DNA of 60,518 nt from JADFAK01 sp047615865. GTDB taxonomy: Bacteria; Bacteroidota; Bacteroidia; Flavobacteriales_D; Sanyastnellaceae. Below are positions 52,545 to 60,518 of this stretch, piece after piece. The notes below the pieces were generated by a model. It did no database searches. It was not told where the DNA came from and worked only from the letters and a program-made list of their open reading frames with translations. Position numbers and translations under genes: made by a program. Positions within the stretch are counted from its first letter, which is position 1; each line of letters starts with the position of its first letter. The DNA lies in the NCBI GenBank assembly GCA_047615865.1, contig JBLHIB010000007.1, forward strand, positions 1 to 60,518, in the 5' to 3' direction.

Positions 52545-53150
52545 ATGTCAAAGCCTCTCCTATTAACTTTTGCAATTTGTCTTCTAACTCTGGGAACATT
52601 TTCTCAAGTTGGTTTCAAAGGAGGTCTTACGTTCGGACCAGTTACCAGCCAAGTTCATGGCGATGGTATCGCAGGATTTTACAAAGTCGGAATCAGTGCA
52701 GGTGCTTTAGTAGAGATGACTTTTACCGAGCGCATAGGAAGCCGCCTAGAGATATTATACACTCCCAAAGGCAGCAGAAGTCGACCCGACAGCTTAAACC
52801 AGAACTACTACAAACTCAGTCTTCAGTACGTTGAGATCCCCTTGAGTATAAATTTCAATTACGACAAGTTCCAATTCGACGCCGGAATCTATACTGGCAT
52901 TCTGATTCGACAGCGGGAATTTTTTAGCCCTGGAATTGCTTTTGCCCCGAACCCTCCATACAATACTATAGACGTGGGGGGCCATATTGGCTGCCGTTAC
53001 ATGCTTGGCGAGAAATGGTTCGCTCATGCGCGCTACTCTCAATCAATTCTTCCGATTCGAAGCGCCCCGAAGGACAATCAAGTTTCCGGGACTTATAAGA
53101 CGCAGGGAACAAATTTTGACTTTCGCTTAATGTTCGGAGTTCTATTCTAG
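52545..53150 (+). CDS. Small outer-membrane beta-barrel protein (porin/PorT-like)
   Basis: 201 residues from the ATG at 52545 (MSKPLLLTFAICLLTLGTFSQVGF, a signal peptide); the frame also extends to 52533, inside the Omp28 gene. The mature part alternates strands of an eight-stranded type barrel: GFKGGLTFGPVTS, GISAGALVEMTFTERIGSRLEILYTPKG, LQYVEIPLSINF and a final FDFRLMFGVLF, with the terminal Phe needed for outer-membrane insertion. It resembles the OMP beta-barrel (PorT-like) domain family. Its stop overlaps that of the convergent BNR gene by 9 bases. The partner protein is unknown. Confidence 0.87.
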   Translation: MSKPLLLTFAICLLTLGTFSQVGFKGGLTFGPVTSQVHGDGIAGFYKVGISAGALVEMTFTERIGSRLEILYTPKGSRSRPDSLNQNYYKLSLQYVEIPLSINFNYDKFQFDAGIYTGILIRQREFFSPGIAFAPNPPYNTIDVGGHIGCRYMLGEKWFAHARYSQSILPIRSAPKDNQVSGTYKTQGTNFDFRLMFGVLF

Positions 53151-56100
53151 TTCAATCTCCTCATCAAAGGGACTGCTTTCTATTTCATCGACCAACTCTT
53201 TCCATTCTATCCATGCATCCGACTTCAAGTCTTTGATACGCTCCATAGCGATTGCGACTTGCTTCTCCGTAATCTCTAAGGCAAGATCTGTGTTAGGGCC
53301 GGGCGACAGTCTACCATTGTCTATATAAGATCTTCCTTGCCAGATATACGTCATCAGTAAATCAGAGTCATCATGATAACCCTTCACTCCTTCTGGCAAC
53401 ATATATAAGTCTTGGATAGCTGTTAACTCTTTCCGAATTGAATCGCCCATAGTATTCAGATCTTTGAGGAGAGAATCTTCGACCAACTCATGGCGTGTTT
53501 CAACTCTCTTCATTGTTTTAAGGGCCGACTTTGTCCACTCGAAGCCATTGTCAGCTTCTTGAACCAAACTATTGAAGCGATCATATTGCTTGATCTTCTC
53601 TAAGTATGCTTCTTGATCGTGCCCGAGTCTAGGATCTGCTAAGACATTTACTAGAGCTGAATCCTTTTGCATTCCCCATTCCATTACAATTTTATAAGTT
53701 CCTGGAGCTACTTTAGGTCCACCCCAGGCGCCATCATTCGTCTTTTCTCTCTCCTTGCGCGAAGGAAATCTCACTCCATCTGTAGACAAATTCCAAGTGA
53801 ATCTATTGACTCCTGTTGAATCGGGTGTGGTAGAAAATTTGCGCAGCGTGTCACCTGACAAAGACAAGGCATATACCTTTATCTTTTTAGGCAAGGGCTT
53901 GGCTGTTTCCTCCTCTTTTTCATCACTCTTCTCATCTCCATTCACATTGGATTCATCGTTCAGAACCACGTGGTATGACACCCGAGCATTGCTCGATCGA
54001 TTCTCACCGCTCCAATGATGGTCGCCAGGAAATCTCATTCCATCTGGACGTTTGTATTGTGCTAAATAAGCATCTGGAACTTGGAACAAACTCAAGGTAT
54101 CTTGGATTTCATAGGACTTGTCTGCGGCTTCTCTCAAAGGAGAAATATCATCCAAAATATAAGCCGCCCGACCAAACGTTCCAATGATCAAATCACCTTC
54201 ACGTGGATGTATCTTCAAATCAATAGTTGAAACCGAAGGGTAGTCATGTTTCCATGCGTTCCAGTTCTTCCCATGATCGAAGCTAACGTAAAGACCATTT
54301 TCTGTTCCGAGAAAAATCAAATCTGGACTAATAGGATCTTGCACAATGCTCAATGCATGTCCAGTAACATTGTTCTCATCTGCTATAAGCACCCATTTCG
54401 TTCCATAATCTGTAGTATGGTAAACGTAAGGTTTCCAATCATTTTGTCGGTAATTATTGATTACGACAAATGCTTCTCCTTCATTGTGAGAAGAGAGCTC
54501 GATTTGAGGCACCCATGCTTTTGAAGGGGCTCCTTTAATGTTCTTAGCGACATTGGTCCAAGTAACCCCGGCGTCTTTCGAAAGCTGGATATTGCCGTCG
54601 TCCGTACCAACCCAAATAACATCCTTCTTTAGCGTGCTTGGCGAAATGCACAAAATCGTTGTGTGATTTTCTGCGCCTGTGACATCCAGACTAAGTCCGC
54701 CACTTTCGGCTTGCTTTTGCTTCAAGGAGTCATTGGTCGTTAAGTCAGGTGAAATGATCTTCCAAGAATCGCCGCAATCGGTCGTGCGATGCACATATTG
54801 GCTTCCAAAATACAGTCCGTTTTCATTGAATGGATCTTGGGCGATCGCGGCGTTCCAATTGAAACGTAGTTTTTCCCCTTCAGGATGCAGTGGTTGGATA
54901 TAACGTGACTGCCCAGTATTGACGTCGGTTTCCATAAGATTTCCACCTTGCCACATAGAATAAGCGAAGTTCCCTTCTCCTTTATACGGAACAACATCGA
55001 AACCATCACCAAAAGAGATCTCCTTCCAATCTTCATTTCGAATTCCGCCTCCATGCCAGACATATCCAGGACCTTGCCAACTTCCATTGTCTTGCATTCC
55101 CCCGTATACATTGTAAGGAACTTCCATGTCGTAGTTAATGTGGTAAAACTGACCCAAGGGCAGGTTGGTGATATATTCCCAAGTTGAGCCGCCGTCTCGA
55201 GAGATATTGAATCCTCCGTCATTTCCGTCCATCATGAGGGACGGGTCTTCCGGGTGTATCCAAAATGCGTGGTGATCTGGGTGAACACCACTGTATGGAA
55301 TAACGACATCAAAAGTCCTTCCTCCATCATCACTTCGAGATACCATAGACCATAAGCTCCAAACTTCTTTAGCATCTTGCGGGTTCACGAAAATATCGGC
55401 ATAATAGAAAGGTCGGTTACCAACATTCTCAGTCCCGATTTCACTCCATTTCACTCCTCCATCTGTGCTTTTGTACAAAGCAACCTCCTTACTTTCTACA
55501 AGGGCATAGACGATATTGGGATCACTGGCAGCAACTGCCAGTCCAATTCTTCCAAGCGGTCCTTCAGGCAAGCCATCTTTATCTGTTCGCTTTTTCCAGG
55601 TATTGCCACCATCATGTGAAACATACAGGCCACTTCCTTTTCCACCCGAGTTAAAAGTCCATGGTTTTCTACCGAACTCCCACATTGAGGCGAACAGTTT
55701 GTTTGGATTTGAAGGATCAACTACCAAATCGGCGCAACCAGTTTCATCATTGTTGTAAAGGATATTTTTCCAAGTAAGGCCTCCGTCTGTGGTTTTAAAA
55801 ACACCACGTTCTTTATTAGGTCCCCAGGGCGAGCCAAGTGCCGCGACAAAAACCGTGTTGGGTTCATCACGATGAATGATTATTCTATGAATCGTCTTTG
55901 TTTCGATCAAGCCCATGCACTCCCACGTTTTTCCGGCATCCATAGACTTAAAGATACCACCCCCGCTCGTTTGGGAATTTCGTGGATTTCCTTCTCCTGT
56001 GCCTGCCCAAACAACATCCGGATTGTTTTGATCGATTGCTACTGCTCCGATAGATTGAAGAGGTTGATCGTCAAAAATTGCATCCCAAGTAATTCCACCG

Positions 56101-56306
56101 CTTTCGCTTTTCCAAAGTCCGCCTGAAGCAGTTCCTATATAAATGATGTTGGGATCACTCACGACAGCGTCGATTGATGTCACACGACCACTCATAGTGG
56201 CGGGCCCAATGTGGCGCATATTCATTCCTTTGAAAAGCTCCATATCAACTTGTCCGCGAACTGAGCCAGCAACAAGTAAAAAAGCAAGTAATACGATTCT
56301 ATACAT
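53142..56306 (-). CDS. Secreted VPS10/BNR-repeat beta-propeller protein
   Basis: 1054 residues. A signal peptide ends near residue 18 (AGSVRGQVD). About ten Asp-box (BNR) repeats such as SESGGITW, SMDAGKTW, TTDGGLTW, SHDGGNTW, SKDAGVTW and SFDHGKNW lie between ~65 and ~700, forming two propellers of the sortilin/VPS10 type. A ~300-residue C-terminal region follows, beta-rich at ~760-890 (Fn3-like) and helical at ~900-1050. Databases often call such proteins glycosyl hydrolase, but Asp boxes alone do not show sialidase activity, and I see no catalytic triad. There is no T9SS sorting domain. It is transcribed toward the beta-barrel gene and overlaps it by 9 bases. Confidence 0.88.
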   Translation of the reverse strand: MYRIVLLAFLLVAGSVRGQVDMELFKGMNMRHIGPATMSGRVTSIDAVVSDPNIIYIGTASGGLWKSESGGITWDAIFDDQPLQSIGAVAIDQNNPDVVWAGTGEGNPRNSQTSGGGIFKSMDAGKTWECMGLIETKTIHRIIIHRDEPNTVFVAALGSPWGPNKERGVFKTTDGGLTWKNILYNNDETGCADLVVDPSNPNKLFASMWEFGRKPWTFNSGGKGSGLYVSHDGGNTWKKRTDKDGLPEGPLGRIGLAVAASDPNIVYALVESKEVALYKSTDGGVKWSEIGTENVGNRPFYYADIFVNPQDAKEVWSLWSMVSRSDDGGRTFDVVIPYSGVHPDHHAFWIHPEDPSLMMDGNDGGFNISRDGGSTWEYITNLPLGQFYHINYDMEVPYNVYGGMQDNGSWQGPGYVWHGGGIRNEDWKEISFGDGFDVVPYKGEGNFAYSMWQGGNLMETDVNTGQSRYIQPLHPEGEKLRFNWNAAIAQDPFNENGLYFGSQYVHRTTDCGDSWKIISPDLTTNDSLKQKQAESGGLSLDVTGAENHTTILCISPSTLKKDVIWVGTDDGNIQLSKDAGVTWTNVAKNIKGAPSKAWVPQIELSSHNEGEAFVVINNYRQNDWKPYVYHTTDYGTKWVLIADENNVTGHALSIVQDPISPDLIFLGTENGLYVSFDHGKNWNAWKHDYPSVSTIDLKIHPREGDLIIGTFGRAAYILDDISPLREAADKSYEIQDTLSLFQVPDAYLAQYKRPDGMRFPGDHHWSGENRSSNARVSYHVVLNDESNVNGDEKSDEKEEETAKPLPKKIKVYALSLSGDTLRKFSTTPDSTGVNRFTWNLSTDGVRFPSRKEREKTNDGAWGGPKVAPGTYKIVMEWGMQKDSALVNVLADPRLGHDQEAYLEKIKQYDRFNSLVQEADNGFEWTKSALKTMKRVETRHELVEDSLLKDLNTMGDSIRKELTAIQDLYMLPEGVKGYHDDSDLLMTYIWQGRSYIDNGRLSPGPNTDLALEITEKQVAIAMERIKDLKSDAWIEWKELVDEIESSPFDEEIELE

Positions 56307-56327
56307 GGTAATGGGATTGATCTAGCC

Positions 56328-56335
56328 CAAATGTA
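56328..56335 (-). promoter_or_regulatory. -7 element TACATTTG of the BNR gene
   Basis: On the minus strand the octamer at 56335-56328 reads TACATTTG, an exact TAnnTTTG match 21 bases before the ATG. No clear TTG was found at the expected spacing. Confidence 0.45.
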
Positions 56336-56396
56336 AAAAATCAAACACGAGCGCTAGTCTCCATTTCTTTTAAGTTAGTCACATGAGTACAAACGG

Positions 56397-56429
56397 TTGT
56401 CTATCTCTATGACAGGTTACCTACCTTTG
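56397..56429 (+). promoter_or_regulatory. Promoter of the glycosyltransferase operon
   Basis: TTG at 56397-56399, a 22-base spacer and TACCTTTG at 56422-56429 match the promoter. It ends six bases before the GTG at 56436, so the upstream in-frame TTG and ATG at 56397 and 56409 lie inside the promoter. Confidence 0.7.
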
Positions 56430-56435
56430 ATTTCT

Positions 56436-57515
56436 GTGAGTAAAAAGCGAATTCTCCATATCACCCCATGGTATCCTTCAACGGAACATCCGCATGTTGC
56501 GCCTTGGATTAGGCGACATATTGAAGCATTGGATGCAAGTGAGGACTCTCACATATTGCATATCCAGGCTCATGCATACCACAATGAGGACATCGAAGAA
56601 AGAGCGCTAGGAGTGACGAACATAATAAAGGGCAAACAGGGATGGCCTTGGCGATTCACAGAAATCCTTAACCGATACATTCTAGTCCAAGAACTAAAAA
56701 AGATAAAAGCGACGACCAACTTTGATGTGGTCAACTTCCATATTGCCTATCCACATCTTGTTCATTTGCGTAAGCTAAAGAAACACTTACCAAGCAAAAT
56801 AGTTGTCACTGAGCACTGGAGTTACTATCACTATAATTTTCACAGTTCGAAAAAACTTACGCGCGTCAAGAATATTTTCAAGTCTGATTTCAAGTTGATT
56901 TGTGTTTCGGACCAACTGAGGCATGACATTGAACGATTTTGTGGATATCCAATTACTGCTAGTATTGTTCCCAATATTGTCGTTGATGAATACATCAGAC
57001 CGGTAGTGAATGACCGTCCTAAGAAAATGGTAATGGGCAGCTATTGGAAGTCACCCAAGCGCCCTGAACTTGTGCTAGAGGCATTTGTGAAATTCACAGA
57101 ACGCGAGCCTGAATGGACCTTAGAAATATTTGGGCATGGCCCGCAAACCGACACACTTCAAGCAAAATACTCGCACCCGAACATCGTATGGCTTGGCTCG
57201 CTCGAAGCGGGTCAAATAGCAGAGCGACTTCGTGAAGCTCAGTGTTTCCTAATGCCTTCGGATTACGAGACATTCTCGGTGGTCACCGCTGAGGCTTTGT
57301 GCTGTGGCTGTGCTATTGGCGTGTCGAACAAAGGAGCGTTGCCCGAATTAATCACGGCGCAAAACGGCCAATTGGTTGAACACGATCAATGGATCGAAGC
57401 GCTTGACTCTATGACTCAAAAGTCTTGGAATCATGACCAAATCGCACAGGACGCTCAGGCCAAATTCAATGCGCAAACGGTTTCACAAAAATACCTTGAA
57501 GCGATTGACAAATAG
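56436..57515 (+). CDS. Family 4 glycosyltransferase, first gene of a four-gene operon
   Basis: 359 residues from a GTG at 56436 (SKKRILHITPWYPSTEHPHVAPWIRRHIEAL, the usual N-terminus of GT4 enzymes). An earlier frame to 56397 begins inside the promoter. The C-terminal half has the nucleotide-sugar-binding ECFLMPSDYETFSVVTAEAL-type motif (E-x7-E) and a GALPELITAQNG loop. It is cytoplasmic, GT-B fold, and probably extends a surface polysaccharide. Its 3' end overlaps the next gene by 11 bases, indicating translational coupling. Confidence 0.9.
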   Translation: MSKKRILHITPWYPSTEHPHVAPWIRRHIEALDASEDSHILHIQAHAYHNEDIEERALGVTNIIKGKQGWPWRFTEILNRYILVQELKKIKATTNFDVVNFHIAYPHLVHLRKLKKHLPSKIVVTEHWSYYHYNFHSSKKLTRVKNIFKSDFKLICVSDQLRHDIERFCGYPITASIVPNIVVDEYIRPVVNDRPKKMVMGSYWKSPKRPELVLEAFVKFTEREPEWTLEIFGHGPQTDTLQAKYSHPNIVWLGSLEAGQIAERLREAQCFLMPSDYETFSVVTAEALCCGCAIGVSNKGALPELITAQNGQLVEHDQWIEALDSMTQKSWNHDQIAQDAQAKFNAQTVSQKYLEAIDK

Positions 57516-58605
57516 GCTCTCCATATTCAGCGAAAAATCGATTCTCATCATTTCTACTGAGTCATGGGGGGCACATTTTGTTTCTAAACACCATTACGCA
57601 GTTCAGCTGGCTAAAATGGGCAACAAGGTATACTTTCTCAATCCTCCCAATGGAGACAATAAAGTCGAAAAAAAGGACGGATTGCCTGAGAATCTAAACA
57701 TTGTTAGCTTTTCGGGAACGCCAGGATTGCGCTTAATGCCCACAAAAATCGCCACCACACTGCAGCAGCGAGATGCTCGAAAACTAGCTGAATTGTGTGA
57801 AACGAAATTTGACCTTATCTGGAGTTTTGACAACTCCCGATTTTACGATTTATCTGTTTTCAGGAAATGTCTCAAGATCGCTCACATCATGGATTTGGCT
57901 GTGGATTTTCACACGCAAGTTCATGCTTCTAGCGCCGATTACTGTTTTGGTGTGACGCGCGAAATCGTTTCTAGAATGGGTCAATACAACCCGAAGTCAT
58001 TTTTCATCAATCATGGATTTTATCCTATTGAACTTGATGCTATTCAACATAACCCAAGCGAACGCAAGCAAGTGGGATATAGTGGAAATCTATTGTTGAA
58101 GTTTATAGATCGCAAACTAGTTTTGAGCTTAGTGCAAGCGCATCCCAAAGTTCATTTCAACTTTTACGGAGGACATGCAAAGAGCAATTTAAGTGACGGC
58201 AGCGATCAAGAAGGAGTCAGGTTTATTGAAAATCTAAAGCAAGAGAAAAACGTTCATCTTCACGGTGCACTTCCACGTACCGATCTGATGCAAGCGTTGA
58301 ATAACCAGGACGTACTTTTGCTTTTCTATGATGCGAAGAAGTATGCTGGAGCTTGCCACAATAGCCATAAGATTTTGGAATATCTATCTACAGGCCAGGA
58401 GATTTTATCACTGCCTGTCTTAGAATATTCCCATTCAAAGTTGATCAACCATGCAGCTAACCATGACGAATACCTGCGTGGCTTTGAAGAATTATTGACC
58501 AAAAAAACAGACGCCAATCTGCACCGAGATCGAATAGCATATGCGGCCGACCACACGTATATTCGCCAAATCGAACGCATCCAAAACATTATTGATGGAG
58601 AATAG
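57505..58605 (+). CDS. Glycosyltransferase (GT-B-like), second gene of the operon
   Basis: 366 residues from a TTG at 57505 (TNRLSIFSEKSILIISTESWGAHFVSKHHYAVQLAKMGNKVYFLNPP); the longer frame starting at 57433 lies entirely within the upstream gene and gives no homology. The N-terminal Rossmann domain is followed by VGYSGNLLLKFIDRKLVLSL at ~195 and a C-terminal LLLFYDAKKYAGACHNSHKILEYLSTGQEIL in the donor-binding domain. The acceptor is unknown. It overlaps both neighbours by 11 bases, at 57505-57515 and 58595-58605. Confidence 0.82.
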   Translation: MTNRLSIFSEKSILIISTESWGAHFVSKHHYAVQLAKMGNKVYFLNPPNGDNKVEKKDGLPENLNIVSFSGTPGLRLMPTKIATTLQQRDARKLAELCETKFDLIWSFDNSRFYDLSVFRKCLKIAHIMDLAVDFHTQVHASSADYCFGVTREIVSRMGQYNPKSFFINHGFYPIELDAIQHNPSERKQVGYSGNLLLKFIDRKLVLSLVQAHPKVHFNFYGGHAKSNLSDGSDQEGVRFIENLKQEKNVHLHGALPRTDLMQALNNQDVLLLFYDAKKYAGACHNSHKILEYLSTGQEILSLPVLEYSHSKLINHAANHDEYLRGFEELLTKKTDANLHRDRIAYAADHTYIRQIERIQNIIDGE

Positions 58606-59410
58606 TCCACTTATAAGTATCATCACCCCTGTCTACAATGGCGAGGCTTATTTACCAGAGTGCAGCGCTTCGGTCTTGGCACAGAGTCACACCAATTTCG
58701 AGTGGATTGTGATTGACAATTGCAGCAATGATAGGGGCATCGATATCCTGCGTCGGGTGGGCGATCCACGCATCAAACACGTTTCGGAAAATCGAAAAGG
58801 GGTGAGCTATGCGCGTAACCGTGGTTTGGGTATAGCTGAAGGAAAATATATCTGTCTACTCGATGCCGATGACCGATTGCCAGTCAACAGTCTCGAAGCG
58901 CGCTGTGCCCTTTTGGAGCAAGATGAAAGCGTTGACTGCGCTGATGGCAGCGTAGACATTTATGACGCAGCCCTTGCCAATAAAATTCGCGAACATATTC
59001 CACAGGGATCAGGAAACCCAATTGAATCCTTGCTTAATCTGGATGGTAAATGTTTTTTCGGCCCTACCTGGATGATGCGTCGATCTATTCTTACGTGCGG
59101 TTTTGATGTTGAGTTGAGTCATGTAGAAGACCTCTTTTATTACATTCAGAATTTCAAGGACGGCAATTATGCATGCACACGGGAGACTGTGTTGGACTAC
59201 CGAAGTGGCAACCAAAGTGCCATGGCCAATCTTTCGGGTTTGGAGAAAGGATATGCCCAAGTGAAGTCCAAGATTGAGCTTGAAGATTTGGATGAGCGAC
59301 TGGTATCTATTTTTGCATCACGCGCGAAGTCGATCATGATGAAGAGTTATATCAAATCTGGAAAAATTAGTTCAGCCTCACGATTGGCGACGATGGGATT
59401 TCGGTCATGA
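58595..59410 (+). CDS. Family 2 glycosyltransferase
   Basis: 271 residues from the ATG at 58595, which lies inside the end of the upstream gene; a longer frame to 58541 is not supported. The GT-A fold starts ISIITPVYNGEAYLPECSASVLAQSHTNFEWIVIDNCSNDRG and includes GVSYARNRGLGIAEGKYICLLDADDR, whose D-A-D-D is the metal-binding DXD motif. A C-terminal FGPTWMMRRSI and SHVEDLFYYIQ complete the family 2 pattern. It transfers a sugar from an NDP-sugar to a growing polysaccharide. It overlaps the next gene by four bases (ATGA). Confidence 0.92.
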   Translation: MENSPLISIITPVYNGEAYLPECSASVLAQSHTNFEWIVIDNCSNDRGIDILRRVGDPRIKHVSENRKGVSYARNRGLGIAEGKYICLLDADDRLPVNSLEARCALLEQDESVDCADGSVDIYDAALANKIREHIPQGSGNPIESLLNLDGKCFFGPTWMMRRSILTCGFDVELSHVEDLFYYIQNFKDGNYACTRETVLDYRSGNQSAMANLSGLEKGYAQVKSKIELEDLDERLVSIFASRAKSIMMKSYIKSGKISSASRLATMGFRS

Positions 59411-60518
59411 ATGTGTTGGTATTGACATATTGGAGCTACAAGGAGCCACTGGTGCAAGCGGCAACATTGCCGTTTTTGAGCATGATCAGAAAATCCAATC
59501 CGACGGGTCGCATTTATTTACTGACTCTTGAGAAGGATGAATTGGCTCTTAGTGAATCCGAACTAAACGAAGCCCAAGCCCAACTTGCCAAGGAAAACAT
59601 CGAGCTCATTACATTGAGATACCGACGTTTTGGCTTTCCGGCGATGCTTGTTTGGCTGAAGGAATTATTCAGCCTTCGGCAAATGTGTCGGCGGGAGAAA
59701 ATCAAAGTCATTCATGCTTTTGGAAGCCCTGTTGGTTCCATTGCTTACATGCTGTCGAAACTGACGCGCATAAGATTGGTAATTGACAGTTACGAGCCGC
59801 ATGCCGAGAGTATGGTACAAAATGGCTCTTGGTCAGAAACGTCATTTGCCTTTAGGCTCCTATTTAATTTTGAGAAGAAACTAGCTCGTCATGCTACGGC
59901 GGTATTGGGAACCACAGAGGGAATGCGGGATTATGCGCGTGAAACTTATGGCCATGCTCCTCGCCGATTTATCTACAAGCCTGCATGTGTCAATTTGGAT
60001 CAATTCGATCCTAAGAATTTTAACAGGGAGCGACTGCGCGCAAATCTTGGATACTCCGACCACATTGTATGCGTCTATGCTGGGAAGCTGGGTGGAATCT
60101 ATTTACGTGAGGAGATATTCCATTTTTTCAAAGCGTGTGAGCAATTCTGGGGCGATCGATTTCGTGTGATTCTTCTTACGGATGCTTCTTTGGATGAAGT
60201 GAATAAATTGTGCGCCAGTGCTGATTTATCAGCGGAAACATTGCACACAAGGCTTGCTGCTCACGATGAAGTAGCTTCATACCTCGCTTGCGCTGATTTT
60301 GCTATCAATCCAGTAAAACCAGTGCCCTCAAAACGATACTGCACCTCGATTAAAGATGGTGAGTATTGGGCCATGGGATTGCCTGTAGTCATTACGCCGA
60401 ACATCAGTGACGACTCTGATATTATTCATTCGGAGAAAATTGGTGTAGTTCTAGAAGATTGGACAAACCCAAAAGATGCCTTGACTTTGCTTGATGAATT
60501 GGTTTGTAATCGACTTGA
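59407..60518 (+). CDS. Glycosyltransferase, 3' end outside window
   Basis: The frame starts ATG at 59407, overlapping the family 2 gene's stop (ATGA), and runs open to the window's right edge, giving at least 370 residues. No stop codon is reached. The N-terminal half has MNVLVLTYWSYKEP, then KVIHAFGSPVGSIAYMLSKLTRIRLVIDSYEPHAES, the second Rossmann half starts near HIVCVYAGKLGGIYLREE, and SIKDGEYWAMGLPVVITPNISDDSDIIH lies at ~315-345, typical of GT-B (GT4-type) donor sites. It is probably the fourth enzyme of the operon acting on the same glycan. Confidence 0.85.
   Translation, partial: MNVLVLTYWSYKEPLVQAATLPFLSMIRKSNPTGRIYLLTLEKDELALSESELNEAQAQLAKENIELITLRYRRFGFPAMLVWLKELFSLRQMCRREKIKVIHAFGSPVGSIAYMLSKLTRIRLVIDSYEPHAESMVQNGSWSETSFAFRLLFNFEKKLARHATAVLGTTEGMRDYARETYGHAPRRFIYKPACVNLDQFDPKNFNRERLRANLGYSDHIVCVYAGKLGGIYLREEIFHFFKACEQFWGDRFRVILLTDASLDEVNKLCASADLSAETLHTRLAAHDEVASYLACADFAINPVKPVPSKRYCTSIKDGEYWAMGLPVVITPNISDDSDIIHSEKIGVVLEDWTNPKDALTLLDELVCNRL

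Overview
The window reads as a chromosome segment of a Bacteroidota bacterium, most likely class Flavobacteriia and near the Cryomorphaceae/Schleiferiaceae-type lineages (the rank below phylum is inference). The evidence is type IX secretion (T9SS) components and substrates throughout (SprA, a PorP/SprF-family protein, type A and type B C-terminal sorting domains), DUF6029, DUF4783 and Omp28 families, an atpD-atpC pair standing alone, and repeated promoters of the Bacteroidota form TTG-N(16-22)-TAnnTTTG. GC content is moderate. No rRNA, tRNA, CRISPR array, insertion sequence, integrase or phage gene was seen.

Layout. 1-6881 (+): a giant PKD-repeat T9SS type B substrate, cut by the left edge, followed by a PD40 propeller lipoprotein-like protein and a PorP/SprF protein. 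6988-10455 (+): a secreted M43 metalloprotease with a type A sorting domain. 10456-12123: murB, a 420 bp gene-free stretch holding nested inverted repeats, and a 77-residue protein. 12146-15567 (+): a TPR protein and an AddB-like nuclease. 15597-21949: surface polysaccharide genes (two glycosyltransferases, UDP-GlcNAc 2-epimerase, pyruvyl transferase, flippase). 21954-24703 (-): DUF2147, YihY-type membrane protein, nadC, DUF4783. 24831-26753 (+): rlmH and a polytopic membrane protein of unknown function. 26822-28587 (-): atpC and atpD. 28764-31404 (+): ribF, a leucine-rich-repeat protein, pnuC and a nicotinamide-riboside-kinase-like ATPase, tightly packed. 31438-40973 (-): tonB, vanZ, gcvH, sprA, ruvA. 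41066-47572 (-): malic enzyme, a large VCBS/ASPIC lipoprotein and a small T9SS substrate. 47835-53150 (+): three thioredoxin-fold exported proteins with CxxC motifs, interleaved with two predicted outer-membrane proteins. 53142-56306 (-): a VPS10/BNR-type propeller protein. 56436-60518 (+): four overlapping glycosyltransferase genes, the last cut by the right edge.

How the genes work together. Much of the window serves the cell envelope: SprA is the T9SS translocon, and several substrates (PKD protein, metalloprotease, thioredoxin-like protein, 242-residue protein) carry the signals it recognises. The two glycosyltransferase regions probably supply surface polysaccharide. The cofactor genes (nadC, pnuC, NR kinase, ribF) cover NAD and FAD supply. 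The most system-like and least described unit is the 47.8-53.2 kb exported thioredoxin-fold cluster; the most unusual non-coding feature is the inverted-repeat element at 11594-11888. Several start codons were moved from the longest reading frame on the strength of promoters, signal peptides or family length.
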